Origin: Prunus persica
Lineage: Eukaryota > Streptophyta > Magnoliopsida > Rosales > Rosaceae
Direction: 5' to 3'
DNA: 64,000 nt
Assembly: GCF_000346465.2 (NCBI RefSeq)
Contig: NC_034014.1
Coordinates: 16,597,191-16,661,190 of the forward strand
A program made the position numbers and the translations under genes. Below the pieces are notes generated by a model. The model was given only the letters and a program-made list of their open reading frames with translations, did not search any database and had not been told where the DNA came from. Positions 1 through 13,119 of this stretch are shown here, piece by piece (the first letter of the stretch is position 1; every line of letters starts with the position of its first letter).

Positions 1-580
1 TCCCATTGAGATTTCTCTATGAAGTTATAAAGCCGAGGGGGCTCTTTTAACTTCTCCTTCTCATCTGCGAATGGAAGGATAAACTGCCTAGTTAAGGTAG
101 TCTTCAAATCCTTCCTTTTTTTGGCAACAGAAGACAGCACCATCTTCTTGCCCCCTTCCCCAACAACATAAGCCATTTGAACAGCTTCCCAAATCTGCTC
201 CTTCAGGTCCTTGGGCAATTGAATCCATTTCTTGTCCACAAGAGGGACTTTGGTGCGTGCCAAAACACCAATGTAACTCTGCATCTCAATAGCAGCCTTG
301 CCATGTGGTCTGCCGCTTTTATTGTACTCAACCATAGGCTTAATCTTCTGGATTTTCCTCTTCACAACACGGCTCATTGTGTTGATACTGCGAGTCGATT
401 TCGTCACTTCATCAAATGTTGTAGAGCTTGGGTCTTTCTCGGAAGATGAAGTAAATCTCATCTTCTTTGCGGGATTGCTTGGAATAGATTTGGATTCACC
501 CATTTGTGCCTTTGAAACTGCAATGTCCTTTCTTGACCTTTTGACTCTTGAGCCTCCTTACTTTGAGATTTTGAAACCAT
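1..580 (-). pseudogene. CACTA-associated Ptta/En/Spm-like transposase, N-terminal part, broken or spliced
   Basis: On the minus strand one frame reads without a stop from about 570 down to base 1. It contains the pattern seen in the plant transposase Ptta/En/Spm family: a basic stretch ending SGRPHGKAA, then SYIGVLARTKVPL, then KKWIQLPKDLKEQIWEAV, then a GGKKMVL segment and KRKDLKTTLTRQF. These proteins accompany the main transposase in CACTA elements and are thought to help bind DNA. The nearest ATG, at 580, is in a different frame from this block, and the conserved frame has a TAA just upstream. Either a 1-2 base indel near 540 or an unseen splice joins them. The product is cut by the window edge. 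Confidence 0.7.
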
Positions 581-659
581 GTTTAGAGGGAAATAAACAC
601 TGCAAGGAAAACAATGACGATTAGGTAAAATACAAACGTAAAATGAAAGTTCAGACGAC

Positions 660-3060
660 GGCAAAACAAAAGAATTGTCGTGCTAATCCATAGAAACGTG
701 GATGTGCTAATACGACGTGGTCATTAACTTAACACGACGGTAATTAAATAAAACAGTCGTCGTATTATAAGTTAATAAATAAAAAAACCGCCCAGTTTTC
801 TCTCTCCCACATTCGTTTCAAATCATACGACAGTTTTCTCTTCAAACGTCGTATTTATTAACACACCACGTCGATTAGTATGAACAGTTGTGCTATTGAA
901 ATAGCACGAATTTAATTACCGTCGTGGTGTGTCAACAAAAACATCAAATTCGAGAAAAATTCGTCGTCTTCACATGACCTGTGAGTGATAACAGTGAAAG
1001 GTTTGGCAATTTCAAACCACCTTCTTGTCTCAAACATCAGTGGGACTTGTTCTTTTTATAAAATAAAAAAAACTTCAACTGATAAGGAAAGTAAATTTAA
1101 AAAAAAGGACTGAGAAAGTTTTCAAACCTTTGGCTTGCAAAGAAAGTTTTCATCGGAATCAAATTTTGGGGACGAAGACAAGGAATAACGTAAAAGTTGA
1201 GAATCAGAAACGCAGCTTTTCGGACATAAGAGGGAAACTGAGAGAAAACTGAAATTTTAGAGAGAATGTAAAAGTTTAGGTCAGGTGACCAAAAAGTTTA
1301 TATATGGTCCCAATGATAAATACAACGACAGTAGTCATGAAAACAGCCCTAGTAAGTATTTATTACGACATTAAAATAACATCAAACGACGTGGTTAGTA
1401 AAAAAGCTTTTTGACTTTTTGTATTCCGAAAACGACGTGGTTAGTTGGTTGCTACACGACGAAAGTTTACTTTTGAATACGTGAAATTACAAGTTACCAC
1501 GTCATTTTTTTATATGGACCGACGTTGTTTGTCAAAACCTTGTTGCCTGTATATTAATGACCGACGTTGTTTGTATTTTAATACGTCTTCCGTGTTTCAC
1601 GAACCGACATTGATTCCTTCTGTTAAACATCGTTAGGGTTTATATAACCAACGTGGATATGAAAATTTTTTTATAAATTGAGTTTTTTTCCACGATTTCT
1701 TTCAGTTTCAATTTTCAATTAGGGTTTCAGTATCAGTCTCACCTCTTAGGAGGCAATTGTTTGGATGTTGGTGTGTGTGTATGTTTGTGTATCTGATTCA
1801 CAAACATACACACATCACCAACGTTCAAAAAAAAATTTCTCTGAATGAATATATGTGGCTACCGTCGTCAAAATTTTAGAAGGCAATTGTTTGGATGTTG
1901 ATGTGTGTGTGCGTTTATGTATCTGAAGGACACAAACACACACACATCATCAACTTCCAAAAAATTGTCTGTCTGACTTCAAATTTGAGGTTGCCGTCGC
2001 CAAATTTTAGAGGCAAATTTTTGGATGTTGATGTGTTTGTGCCTTTGTGTATCTCAAAGACACAAAGACACAAACATCATCAATTTCTGAAATATTGTCT
2101 TTCTGTGGTCCGATTATGACGAGGAACAGAGTTCCATATGGAAAGATTTCGAAACTCTTGGGATCTCAGGAAAAATATGATTTTGTCGGAAATTTTCTAT
2201 ATAAACCATTGTGGTTATTCTCAATTCTTGTCATTAAGTTCATCTACCGACATAGGACACAAAAATATAAGAAATAAATAATAACAAAAAATTACAATTA
2301 TGACGACGGTTTAGATATAAGTTGAGACGTATAAATTAAATAAATACGACAGTCTCAGAAAATTGATTATGTTGGCGGTTTTCTATATAAACCATCATGG
2401 TTATTCTCAATTATTGTCATTAAGTTGGTCTACCGTCATAGGATACCAAAGTCCAATAAATAAATAGTAAAAAAATTAAATTAATAAGACGACAGTTTAT
2501 ATATAAGGGTTGACGTATAAAGTTAATAAATATGACAGTAATTTTAACTTTACGACGTGTTAAATTTTATTATACAAAGTTAATTGAACAAACCAACGTG
2601 GTTAGTGTTAAAGATACCGTCGTAGTACGCTTCAAGAAATAAGTCGATAAATTTATCTTTACCGTCATTATACATGCATTTAATACGGCGGTAGTTTGTA
2701 ATTTACCGCTATGGATTGTTTTGAAATTATACAGTGCCGGATACAAAAACTTGGTCGTGTTTATTACGGAATAAAAACGGCGGCTATTTTTTAACACCGT
2801 CATCTTTACTTTCTACGTCCGTGGATTCTATCTTATGCCGTTGTTTGTGGGCTCCGAGTTTACTTTGAGGAAAAACTTTTTCAATAAGATGTCACCATTT
2901 TAATTAGGTGTGTCGTTTTTTAAAAACACCAATTGGAATCTCCATTTTTTAGATGTTTAAGTTAATCATAAACGGCGGTGTTATAAAACCGTCGTCTTTT
3001 CAAACACAATGACGGTTTTCCGTCAAACCGTAGTTTTTTTGGGGTCGTCATCTTCAGTTT
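660..3060. repeat. CACTA subterminal repeat region
   Basis: No gene is visible here. The DNA is AT-rich but carries dozens of short ACGACG, CGACGTGG, ACCGTCGT and CGACGTTG motifs on both strands, often as short inverted pairs. A pair of direct repeats of roughly 110 bp (about 2177-2290 and 2363-2480, offset 186 bp) shares a segment starting TTTTCTATATAAACCAT. This is the expected architecture of the transposase-binding arrays of large plant CACTA elements. Confidence 0.7.
1751..2140. repeat. Three 130 bp tandem units, each with a long hairpin
   Basis: Units begin at 1751, 1881 and 2011 with AGGCAATTGTTTGGATGTTG or a close variant. Each contains an imperfect palindrome: a TTGGATGTTGATGTGTGTGT arm, a short loop around GTATCTGA, and a matching arm ending ACACACATCATCAACTT. 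The transcript of each unit could fold into a stem of about 30 bp. The array lies wholly inside the CACTA element. Confidence 0.75.
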
Positions 3061-3071
3061 TGTTAGTAGTG

Positions 3072-6000
3072 ATTGGATTTCACTCAAAACTGACCAAATA
3101 ACTCTTCGCACCATATTATGAGGTTGACCAAATTTTGGGCTCAACCCGATATCGATTGGCCGATGGAATTGGACAATTCAAGTTCGTACGAAGTTTGTTC
3201 CGTAAATGGAGTGGTTGGTGTATTGCATAGTTTTGGTGAATGGATTTCACTCAAAACTCACCAAATGACTCCTCCCACCATATTATGAGGTTGACCAAGT
3301 TTTGGGCTCACTCCGATATCGATTGGCCAATGAAATTGAACAATTTAAGTTTGTATGAAGTTCGTTCCGTAAATACAATGTTTGGTGTATTGCATAGTTT
3401 TGGGGATTGAATTTCACTCAAAACTCACCTAATAACTCCTCCCCCCATATTATGATGTTGACCAAGCTTTGGGATTAATCTGATATCGGTTGGCCAATGA
3501 AATTAGACAATTCAAGTTCGTACGAACCTCGTTCCGCAAATAGAGTGGTTGGTGTATTGCATAGTTTTAGCCACTGTGTTTCTTTCAAAACTCACCAAAT
3601 GACTCCTCCCACCATATTATGAGGTTGACCAAGTTTTGGGCACAATCCGAAATCGATTGGCCAATGAAATTGTACAATTCAAGTTCGTACAAAGTTCGTT
3701 CCATAAATGAAGTGGTTGGTGTATTGCATAGTTTTGGTGGTTGGATTTCACTCAAAACTCACCAAATGACTCCTTCCACCTTATTATGATGTTGACCAAC
3801 TTTTGGGCTCAATCCGATATCGATTGGCCAATAAAATTGGACAATTCAAGTTCGTACGAAGTTCGTTCCGTAAATGGAGTGGTTGGTGTATTGCATAGTT
3901 TTAGCCATTGAATTTCACTCAAAACTCACCAAATGACTCCTCCCACCACATTATGAGGTTGACCAAGTTTTGGGCTCAATCGGATATCGATTGGCCAATG
4001 AAATTGGACAATTAAAGTTCATACGAAGTTCGTTCCATAAATGTCATGGCTGGTGTATTGCATAGTTTTGGTGATTGGAGTTCACTCAAAAATCACCAAA
4101 TGACTCCTCCCACCTTATTATGTTGTTGTCCAAGTTTTGGGCTCAATCCGATATCGATTGGCCAATGAAGTTGGAAAATTCAAGTTCATTGGAAGTTCGT
4201 TCCATAAATGGAGTGGTTGGTGTATTCCATAGTTTTGGTACTGGATTTCACTCAAAACTCACCGAATGACTCCTCCTACCTTATTATGGTGTTGACCAAG
4301 TGTTGGGCTCAATCCGATATCGATTGGCCAATGAAATCGGACAATTGAAGTTCGCTGGAAGTTCGTTCCACAAATGGAGTGTTTGGTGTATTCCATAGTT
4401 TTGGTAATTGGATTTCACTCAAAACTCACCAAATGACTCCTCCCACCATATTATGACGTTGCCCAAGTTTTGAGCTCAATCCGATATCGATTGGCCAATG
4501 AAATTGGACAATTCAAGTTCAACGAAGTTCGTTCTGTAAATGGAGTGATTGGTGTATTGCATAGTTTTAGCCATTAGATTTCACTCAAAACTCAACTAAT
4601 GAATCCTCCCACCATATTCTGATGTTGACCAAGTTTTGGGCTCAATCCGATATCGATAGGCCAATGAAAATTGGAAATTCAAGTTCGTATGAAGTTCGTT
4701 TCGTACATGGAGTGGTTGGTGTACTGCATAGTTTTAGCCATTGGATTTCCCTCAAAACTCACCTAATGACTCCTCCAACCATATTATGATGTTGACCAAG
4801 CTTTGGGCTTAATCCGATAACGATTGGCCAATAAAATTAGACAATTCAAGTTCGTACAAACCTCGTTCCGTAAATGGAGTGGTTGGGGTATTGCATAGTT
4901 TTAGGCAATGTATTTCACTCAAAACTCACCAAATGACTCCTCCCACCATATTATGAGGTTGACCAAGTTTTGGGCTCAATCCATATCAATTGGTGAATGA
5001 AATTAGACAATTCCAGTTCTGCGAAGTTCGTTCTGTAAATGGAGTGGTTGTGTATTGCATAGTTTTAGGCACTGAATTTCACCCAAAACTCACCTAATGA
5101 CTCCTCCAACAATATTACGATGTTGACCAAGCTTTGGGCTTAATCCGATATCGATTGGCCAATGAAAATGGACAATTCAAGTTCGTATGAACCTCGTTCC
5201 ATAAATGGAGTGGTTGGGGGATTGCATAGTTTTAGCCATTGTATTTCATTCGAAACTCACCAAATCACTCCTCCCACCATATTGCGAGGTTGACCAAGTT
5301 TTGGGCTCAATATGATATCGATTGGCCAATGAAATTGTACAATTCAAATTTGTACGAAGTTTGTTCCGTAAATGGACTGGTTGGTGTATTGCATAGTTTT
5401 GGAGATTGAATTTCACTCAAAACTTACCAAATGACTCCTCCCACCTTATTATGATGTTGACCAAGTTTTGGACTCAATCCAATATCGATTGGCCCATGAT
5501 ATTGGACAATCGAAGTTGTACGAACCTCGTTCCGTAAATGGAGTGGTTGGGGAATTGCGTAGTTTTAGCCATTGTATTTCACTCAAAAATCACCAAATGA
5601 CTCCTCCCACCACATTATGAGGTTGACCAAGTTTGGGGCTCAATCCGATATCGATTGGCCAATGAAATTTGACAATTCAAGTTTGTACGTATCTCGTTTC
5701 GAAAATAGAGTGGTTGGTGTATTGCATAGTGTTAGACATTGAATTTCACTCAAAACTCACCAAACGACTCCTCCCACCATATTATGAGGTTGACCAAGTT
5801 TTGGGCACAATCCGATATTGATTGGCCAATGAAATTGTGCAATTCAAGTTCGTACAATTTGTTCCATAAATGGAGTGGTTGGCGTATTGCATAGTTTTGG
5901 TGATTTGATTTCGTTCAAAACTCACCAAATGACTCCTCCCACCTTATTACGATGTTGACCAAGTTTTGGGCTCAATCCGATATCTATAGGCCAATCAAAT

Positions 6001-9000
6001 TTCACAATTCAAGTTCGTACGAAGTTCGTTTCGTAAATGGAGTGGTTGGTGTATTGCTTTGTTTTAGAGATTGGATTTCACTCAAAACTCAACAAATGAC
6101 TCCTCCAACAATATTTTGAGGTTAACCAAGTTTTAGGCTCAATCCAATATCGATTGGCTAATGAAATTGGACAATTCAAGTTCTACGAAGTTCGTTCTGT
6201 AAATGGAGTGGTTGGGGTATTACATAGTTTTAGCCATTAGATTTCACTCAAAACTTACCAAATGACTCCTCCCACCATATTATGATGTTGACCAAGTTTT
6301 GGGCTCAATCCGATATCGATTGGCCAATGAAATTGGAAAATTCAACTTCGTACGAAGTTCGTTCCGTAAATGTTGTGGTTGTTGTATTGCATAGTTTTGG
6401 TGATTGGATTTCACTCAAAACTCACAAATAAATCCTCCCGACTTATTATGTTGTTGACCAAGTTTTGGACTCAATCCGATATCGATAGGCCAATGAAATT
6501 TGACAATTTAATTTCGTACAAAGTTCGTTTCGTAAATGGAGTGGTTGGTGTACTGCATAGTTTTAGCAATTGAATTTCACCCAGACCTGACCAAATGACT
6601 CCTCCCACATATTATGATGTTGACCACGTTTTGGGCTTAATCTGATATTGATTGGCCAATGAAATTGGACAATTCAAGTTCTACGAAGTTCGTTCTGTAA
6701 ATGGGGTGGTTGGTGTATTGCATAGTTTTATCCATTCGATTTAGTCAAAACTCACCAAATGACTCCTCCCACCATATTATGATGTTGACCAAGTTTTGGG
6801 CTCAATCGGATATCGATTAGCCAATGAAATTGGACAATTCAAGTTCGTATGAAGTTTGTTCCGTAAATGGAGTGGTTGGTGTATTGCATAGTTTTGGTGA
6901 TTGGATTTCACTCCAAACTCACCAAAAGTCTCCTCCCACCATATTATGATGTTTACCAAGTTTTGGGCTCAATCCAATATCGATTGGAAAATGAAATTTG
7001 ACAATTCAAGTTCGTATGAAGTTCGCTCCATAAACGGAGTGGTGGTGTTTTGCATAGTTTTATCCATTGGATTTCACTCAAACCTCACCAAATGACTCCA
7101 CCCCCCATATTATGATGTCGACCAAGTTTTGAGCTCAATCCGATATTTATTGGCCAATGAAATTGGACAATTCAAGTTCGTACGAAGTTCGTTCAGTAAA
7201 TAGAGTGGTTGGTGTATTGCATAGTTTTAGCCATTGGATTTGACCCCAAACTCAACAAACGACTCCCCCCACCATATTACGATGTTGACCAAGTTTTGGG
7301 CTCAGTCCAATATAGATTGGCCAATGAAATTGGACAATTCAAGTTCGTACGAAGCTCGTTTCGTAAATGGAGTGGTTGGTGTATTGCATAGTTTTGGTGA
7401 TTGGATTTCACTCAAAACTCACCAAAGGACTCCTCCCACCATATTATGATGTTGACCAAGCTTTGGGCTTAATCCGATATCGATTGGGCAATGAAATTGG
7501 ACAATTCAAGTTCATATGATGTTCGTTCCGTAAATGTAGTTGTTGGTGTAGTGCATAGTTTTGGTGATTGGATTTCACTCAAAACTCACCAGATGACTCC
7601 TCCCGCCATATTACGTTGTTTCCCAAGTTTTGGGCTAAATCCCATATCGATTGAATTTCGCTCAAAACTCACCAAATGACTCATCCCACCATATTATGTT
7701 GTTTCCCAAGTTTTGGGCTCAATCCCATATCGATTGGCCAATGAAATTTGACAATTCAAGTTCATACGAAGTTCGTTTCGTAAATGGAGTGGTTGATGTA
7801 TTGCATAGTTTTAGCCATTGGATTTCACTCAAAACTCACCTAACGACGCCTCCCGCCATATTATGATATTGACCAAGTTTTGGGCTCAATCTGATATCGA
7901 TTGCCCAATGAAATTCGACAATTCTTGTTCGTACGAAGCTCGTTTCATAAATAGAGTAGTTGGTGCATTGCATAGTTTTGGGGATTGAATTTTACTCAAA
8001 ACTTACCGAATGACTCCTCCCATCATATTATGCTGTTGACAAAGTTTTGGGCTCAATCCGATTACGATTGGCCAATGAAATTGTACAATTCAAGTTCGTA
8101 CGAAGCTCGTTCATTAAATGGAGTGGTTGGTGTATTGCATAGTTTTTGCCATTGGATTTCACTCAAAAGTCACCAAATGACTCCTCCCACCATATTATGA
8201 TGTTGACCAAGTTTTGGGCTCAATCCGATATCGATTGGACAATTCAAGTTCGTTGGAAGTTCGTTCCATAAATGTAGTGGTTGGTGTATTGCATACTTTT
8301 GGTGATTGGATTTTACTCAAAACTCACCAAATGGCTCGTCCCACCTTGTTATGATGTTGACCAAGTTTTGGGCTCAATCCGATATCGATTGGCCGATGAA
8401 ATTGGGCAGTTCAAGTTCGTACAAAGTTCGTTCTGTAAATGTCGTGGTTAGTGTGTTGCATAGTTTTGGTGATTGGATTTCACTCAACACTCACCAAATT
8501 ACTATTCCCACCTTATTATGATGTTGACCAAGTTTTCGGCGCAATCCGATATCGATTGGCCAATGAAATTGGACAATTCAAGTTCGTTCGAAGTTCGTTC
8601 CGTAAATAAAGTGGTTGGTGTATTGCATAGTTTCAGCGATTGGATTTACTCAAAATTCCCCAAATGAATCCTCCCACAATATTTTGATGTTGCCCAAGTT
8701 TTGGGCTCGTTTCGATATGGATTGTCTAATGAAATTTGACAATTCAAGTTCATACGAAGTTCTTTTCATAAATGGAGTGGCTGGTGTATTGCATAGTTTT
8801 AGCCATTGGATTTCACTCAAAACTCACCTAATGACTCCTCCCGCCATACTATGATGTTGACCAAGTTTTGGGCTCAATCCGATACCGATTGGCCAATGAA
8901 ATTGGACAATTCAAGTTCGTACGAAGCTCGTTCCGTAAATAGAGTGGTTAGTGTATTGCATAGTTTTAGCCATTGGATTTCACTCAAAACTCAACAAATG

Positions 9001-9451
9001 ACTGCTCCCACCATATTATGTTGTTGACTAAGTTTTGGACTTAATCCGATATCGATTGGCCAATGAAATTGGACAATTCAAGTTTGCACAATGCTCGTTT
9101 TGTAAATGGAGTGGTTGGTGTATTGCATAGTTTTAGCCATTGGATTTCACTCAAAACTCAACAAATGACTCCTCCCACCATATTATGTTGTTGACTAAGT
9201 TTTGGACTCAATTCAATATCGATTGGCCAATGAAATTGGACAATTCAAGTTCGCACAATGCTCGTTCCGTAAATGGAGTGGTTGGTTTATTACATAGTTT
9301 AGCCATTGGATTTCACTCAAAACTCACCAAATGACTACTCCCACCATATTATGAGGTTGACCAAGTTTTGGGCTCAATAATTCATGTTCTACGAAGTTTG
9401 TTCTGTAAATGCAGTGGTTTGTGTATTGCATAGTTTTAGCCATTGGATTTC
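3072..9451. repeat. 167 bp satellite DNA array, about 38 copies
   Basis: Successive copies of the landmark TTGACCAA lie at 3124, 3291, 3458 and 3625, exactly 167 bp apart, and the period holds to 9357. Two short or deleted units occur (near 7640-7690 and 8235-8250) and the last unit lacks about 34 bp. Each unit holds the palindromes TTCGTACGAA and CGATATCG. At least two tail types recur, GTTTTGGTGATTGG and GTTTTAGCCATTGG. Because 167 is not a multiple of three, the many 60-79 codon frames here cannot run on and are not genes. The length is in the range of plant centromeric satellites, but whether this family is centromeric cannot be told from one block. Confidence 0.95.
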
Positions 9452-11220
9452 TGGCCAAGTTGGGAGGTCCTAAATACCAAGTTTGGGAATTGAGTGCGAT
9501 GTATTTTTGGTGATGTTAAATTAGTGAATAAGAAAGGAGAGGGAAAAAATAAAAGGGAAAATTCAAAAGTCAGAACTGAAATGTTGTTTTCGTAAATGAT
9601 GGTTTGAAAAGGAAATTGAAAACCGCTAATAAATATGTTTTCCATTTTTTATTTCAAAAGAACAGAAAATAAAATGTTTAAAGTTGAAAAATGGTTATCA
9701 AACTAGCCTCAAAATTACTTATTTGCAAATAGCAAGTTATGATTTAATGCCAAAGCGAAATTCTGTTTCAAGGACATTGCAAATTTGCAAGACTCTATCT
9801 GAAAGAACAGTCAGTGTTTATTTTACTGCATTGTTTAATTTCGTTATTTTATTTATTATTTAACTTAACTTTTAAATTATTATTAGTGTGATCGTTGATT
9901 TTCCAACAAATGCCATGGAACATTTATCTTGGGGCCTTTCCATAGACATCAAAAAGGTAATTGGTGGAAGATTGAGTGACCATAGAAATGGTAGATATTG
10001 AGGTACCCACTTCACCTTCCTTGCTCCTAAAGATGTAGGGTACTCTCGCAACTCCTATTATTATTATTTTCACATTTTGTTTGTCAAGTGTCTTTCCCAA
10101 CTAAATGAGAACTGATCTTTTTCTGTGTTGAAAAATAAAACCGGCAAGTTTGGTGGATAGAGGTCCATCTTCATTTTTCACGTTGGAGCCAATTTATTTA
10201 TTTATTTATTTTGCATTTAATTTTTATCCAAACTCAGTTAGTACACATTTATTTTTATGGGCTAACTTAATCCTTTAAAACATGATCGAAATATAAAATA
10301 AAATAAAATTTCATGATTAATTTAAATAAAAAGAATAATTTATTTACAATCATCTTATAACTCAAGTAGTTAAAAATATTGATCCAAAATTCTAAATTTA
10401 ATTTTCTCTTTCTTTTATATCGTTTTTATATAATAAAAAAATAAGAGTATGGTACTGTTTTGACTGTGCCCGTACCCGTACATCACCATAACGAAGTCTC
10501 AGGTTTCCCACTCGGGCATTGACAATTTTCGCATTGCAAACTCTGTAGCAATGGCCTTTGGATGCGTGCATTCAAAATGTCAAACAGTGGACCGATCTAG
10601 TAGCAGCTCCCTATACGCGTAAACCTGCTTTAGTTTGTTCATTTCAGACCCACCACCGCATGAACAAAGATAGATGGATAGGACAACAAAGCAAACAAAC
10701 TTATGACATGATTCTTTTACTCCAGTCGACTTGAGAGCAAGCAACACCGTCATTGTACAAATGGTAGCAAATTACAAATGTCCACGTCACCATCAACGTG
10801 GATACATATACACCAAACACGAAGTCCACTCGCTGATATGCTTTCCCTTCTTTTTTCTATACAAGCAAAAGCGATGGTAATTCAACAGTGTAAGGATGAA
10901 TGTTCCTATAATTTATATTTAAATATATAAACCACTCCAAGAGTCTATTTTACCATCTAAATTATGACCCTTTTATAATTTAACCCTCTTAGTTAAAAAT
11001 CAGTAAATTTAACACCCAAAGTCATTAAAACAATCAATTTATCCCTTACTGTTAATATTTTTGAATTTCATATACTTTTCCATCTAAAAAGACACGTGTG
11101 GTTCACGTGAGTTATTATTTGATTTTTTAAAAAATTATTATTACTAAGAACCAAATAATTTAGAAATTAAAAATATTTAAAAAATGAAAGGAAAAAAAAA
11201 ACCTGTTATAAAAATAACCT
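9452..11220. other. Gene-poor AT-rich DNA
   Basis: No convincing coding region or RNA gene seen. The stretch opens right where the satellite stops and is low-complexity AT-rich DNA. The part from 10450 to 10860 is more balanced in composition but shows no long frame. The sequence at 10900-11130 resembles the edge of a TIR transposon, with no partner end found. Confidence 0.5.
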
Positions 11221-12240
11221 GGAATATGTACGAATATTGAGCTGCACGTAAAGTAGATGAGACACAGCATTTAACGAGGTTCGGCTATGCCTACGTCCTC
11301 GGAGAGCAGCAGTAGTAACTTTTCACTATATAAAATAATATGTCTACAACTTTAGTGTTTACAACATGTGTGGCTCACTGAATTTTCTCTCTAGGAGAAT
11401 TTCTCTCTGCTCTCTCTTTCCTCTTTCTTCCTTCTCTTCCTCTTGTCTCTTTCCTCTTTTCTCTTTTTCCTCTTCTTTCTTTCCTCTTCTCTCTTTCCTC
11501 TCTTCTCTCTTTCCTCTTCTTTGTTTCTTTCCGTTTCCCTTTCTCTTCTTTTCTTCTCTAATCGTAGTGTTGCTCATTTGCATAAGAGAGAAGCCTTTTA
11601 TAGGCAAAGGTGAATGACACCCGTGAATGTGCAATAAACTCATGCACCAAAGTCTACAAACAAATAGTAAGTGGGCTCCACTACTTTATACTTTACAACA
11701 AAACCCTAATATGCGGATTTCACAACATGGTCACAACAACCCTAAATCCAAAAGGCCCGAGATTGGCTCCTCAAGAAGGCAAAAGCCGCCATAGACGAGC
11801 TCGACAAGCTTCTCTCATCGAACTGACTTCTCTCCCCATCGCTTTCGCTTCCACTCTTAGCACACCACCGCCATGTGAAAATCCAAGCTTCTAGGATTGG
11901 TTTTCCTCTTCCCCAATTGATTTTCAGACTTGTTCTTAATGAGTAGCTTGACCTTCATGGCCGCTTGCTTGCGCTACTCAATCGAACCCGCCTCGAGGTC
12001 GACAATGAGCTAGCGAACCATATTGTCGAAGTTGTCCGAAGTGCAAGAAATCAGAAGCCACGTCCTATGAGACAATGTCATTTGAAACACTCTAGATTTT
12101 TCGTTGTTACAATCACAGAAAGAAGAGAAATTTCAATGTTCACCTTTATTCAGACCACTGAAATTTCTCCCCATGTAACCGAAATTGCTCCTTTGCAATA
12201 AAGTTGTTGTCTTTGCTTGCCCACACCTCTCCATGGGATC
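11221..12240. repeat. LTR-like fragment with pyrimidine-rich leader
   Basis: The stretch CATTTAACGAGGTTCGGC followed by CCTACGTCCTCGG at about 11268-11305 has a close relative at 47200-47240, which marks it as dispersed repeat. It is followed by a strongly pyrimidine-rich tract (11385-11560) and a TTTTATAGGC box near 11595. The 94-codon and 83-codon frames across the tract are simple-sequence artefacts. From 11740 to 12200 no family is recognised. Confidence 0.5.
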
Positions 12241-12724
12241 AATGGGTGCAAGCATTCTTTCAGGAGGAAAACATTTTTCCTTTCTTAAACTACTAAATTA
12301 AACCTACGTACCTTGTCATCTAAATTTTTTTCGATAAAGAGCCATAGTATTTTATTGATAAGAGGAACAGAAATAAGTACAAAGACACTATGGTGCTGAA
12401 TATGAATGAATCTTCTCCAGTGATCAAACGCAACAATAAGTTGAAGTGAACTAGAGAGTATAACACACAACTCAAAAACTAATTAAAATCCTTGATTCAG
12501 CAACCAAAAGCATACCTACTCAACCTACAATACAAATTTGTCTCGCAATGTTAGAAACAGCAGATCCGTATCGAAAGCCGAAAACTGAAAATAAATAAAA
12601 CTAACAAACGATAGCAACCTAGCCACCTTAATAATCGCCCCTCTTCTTACCTCACCAACCTAGCCACCCAAACCATGACCCAGGCCACCGGAACCAGCAC
12701 CATGTCCAGCCACTTATGTGTTGT
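12241..12724 (-). other. Possible 3' remnant of a glycine-rich gene
   Basis: On the minus strand 12640-12710 reads AGHGAGSGGLGHGLGG and then stops, followed by AT-rich DNA that could be a 3' UTR. No start, upstream exon or promoter is present, because the TGTAAC-type LTR begins at 12725. This may be a retrocopied or truncated gene end, or chance. Confidence 0.2.
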
Positions 12725-13052
12725 TGTGATATCCCATTCCTAGATTAATAATTAATTCTTAAATTATTCAAGTGAAAGACAATTTTACCCCAAGAATGTT
12801 TTAATAGGTTTAAAATTTGACTTTTTGTCTGGAAAAGAATTTGGGGATTTAGAGCACAATTACGTAGAGTGCGTCAATACGAGTTCGTATACACGTAGTG
12901 GGTTCAAATTGGAGTTTTAACGAACAAATTACGATCAACGAAAGTGCAGTGGCACAACCATAAATATTTCGAAGTCAGATTTTTATTATAAAAAAACCTG
13001 CTCTCTCTCTCTCTCTCTCCCTCTCTCTCTCACTCTCTCTCTCTCTCTCTCC

Positions 13053-13119
<67 letters not shown>

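Larger units (their letters stand above)
1..3071 (-). mobile_element. CACTA (En/Spm) transposon, 5' end, continues off the window
   Basis: Read on the minus strand the element starts at 3071 with CACTACTAACAAAA, the classic CACTA terminus (GTAGTG at 3066-3071 on the plus strand). About 2.4 kb of non-coding subterminal DNA follows, full of short ACGACG and CGTCGT motifs in both orientations, as is usual where CACTA transposase binds. A transposase-family coding region then runs off the window at base 1. The base just outside the terminus is already inside a 167 bp satellite unit, so the element landed in the satellite array. The flanking ATT at 3072-3074 could be one copy of a 3 bp target duplication, but the other end of the element is not visible. 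The terminus plus the coding match make the class assignment firm. Confidence 0.85.

Noticed and set aside
3072..9451. Many open frames of 60-79 codons with similar peptides
   Set aside because: They are readings of the 167 bp satellite; the period is not a multiple of three and none extends past one or two units.
3072..9451. CRISPR-like array of repeats
   Set aside because: Units are contiguous 167 bp monomers without unique spacers, in a plant nuclear context.
11359..11643. Charged repeat frame of 94 codons and its opposite-strand partner
   Set aside because: Caused by a pyrimidine-rich tract in an LTR-like fragment; no domain or gene structure.
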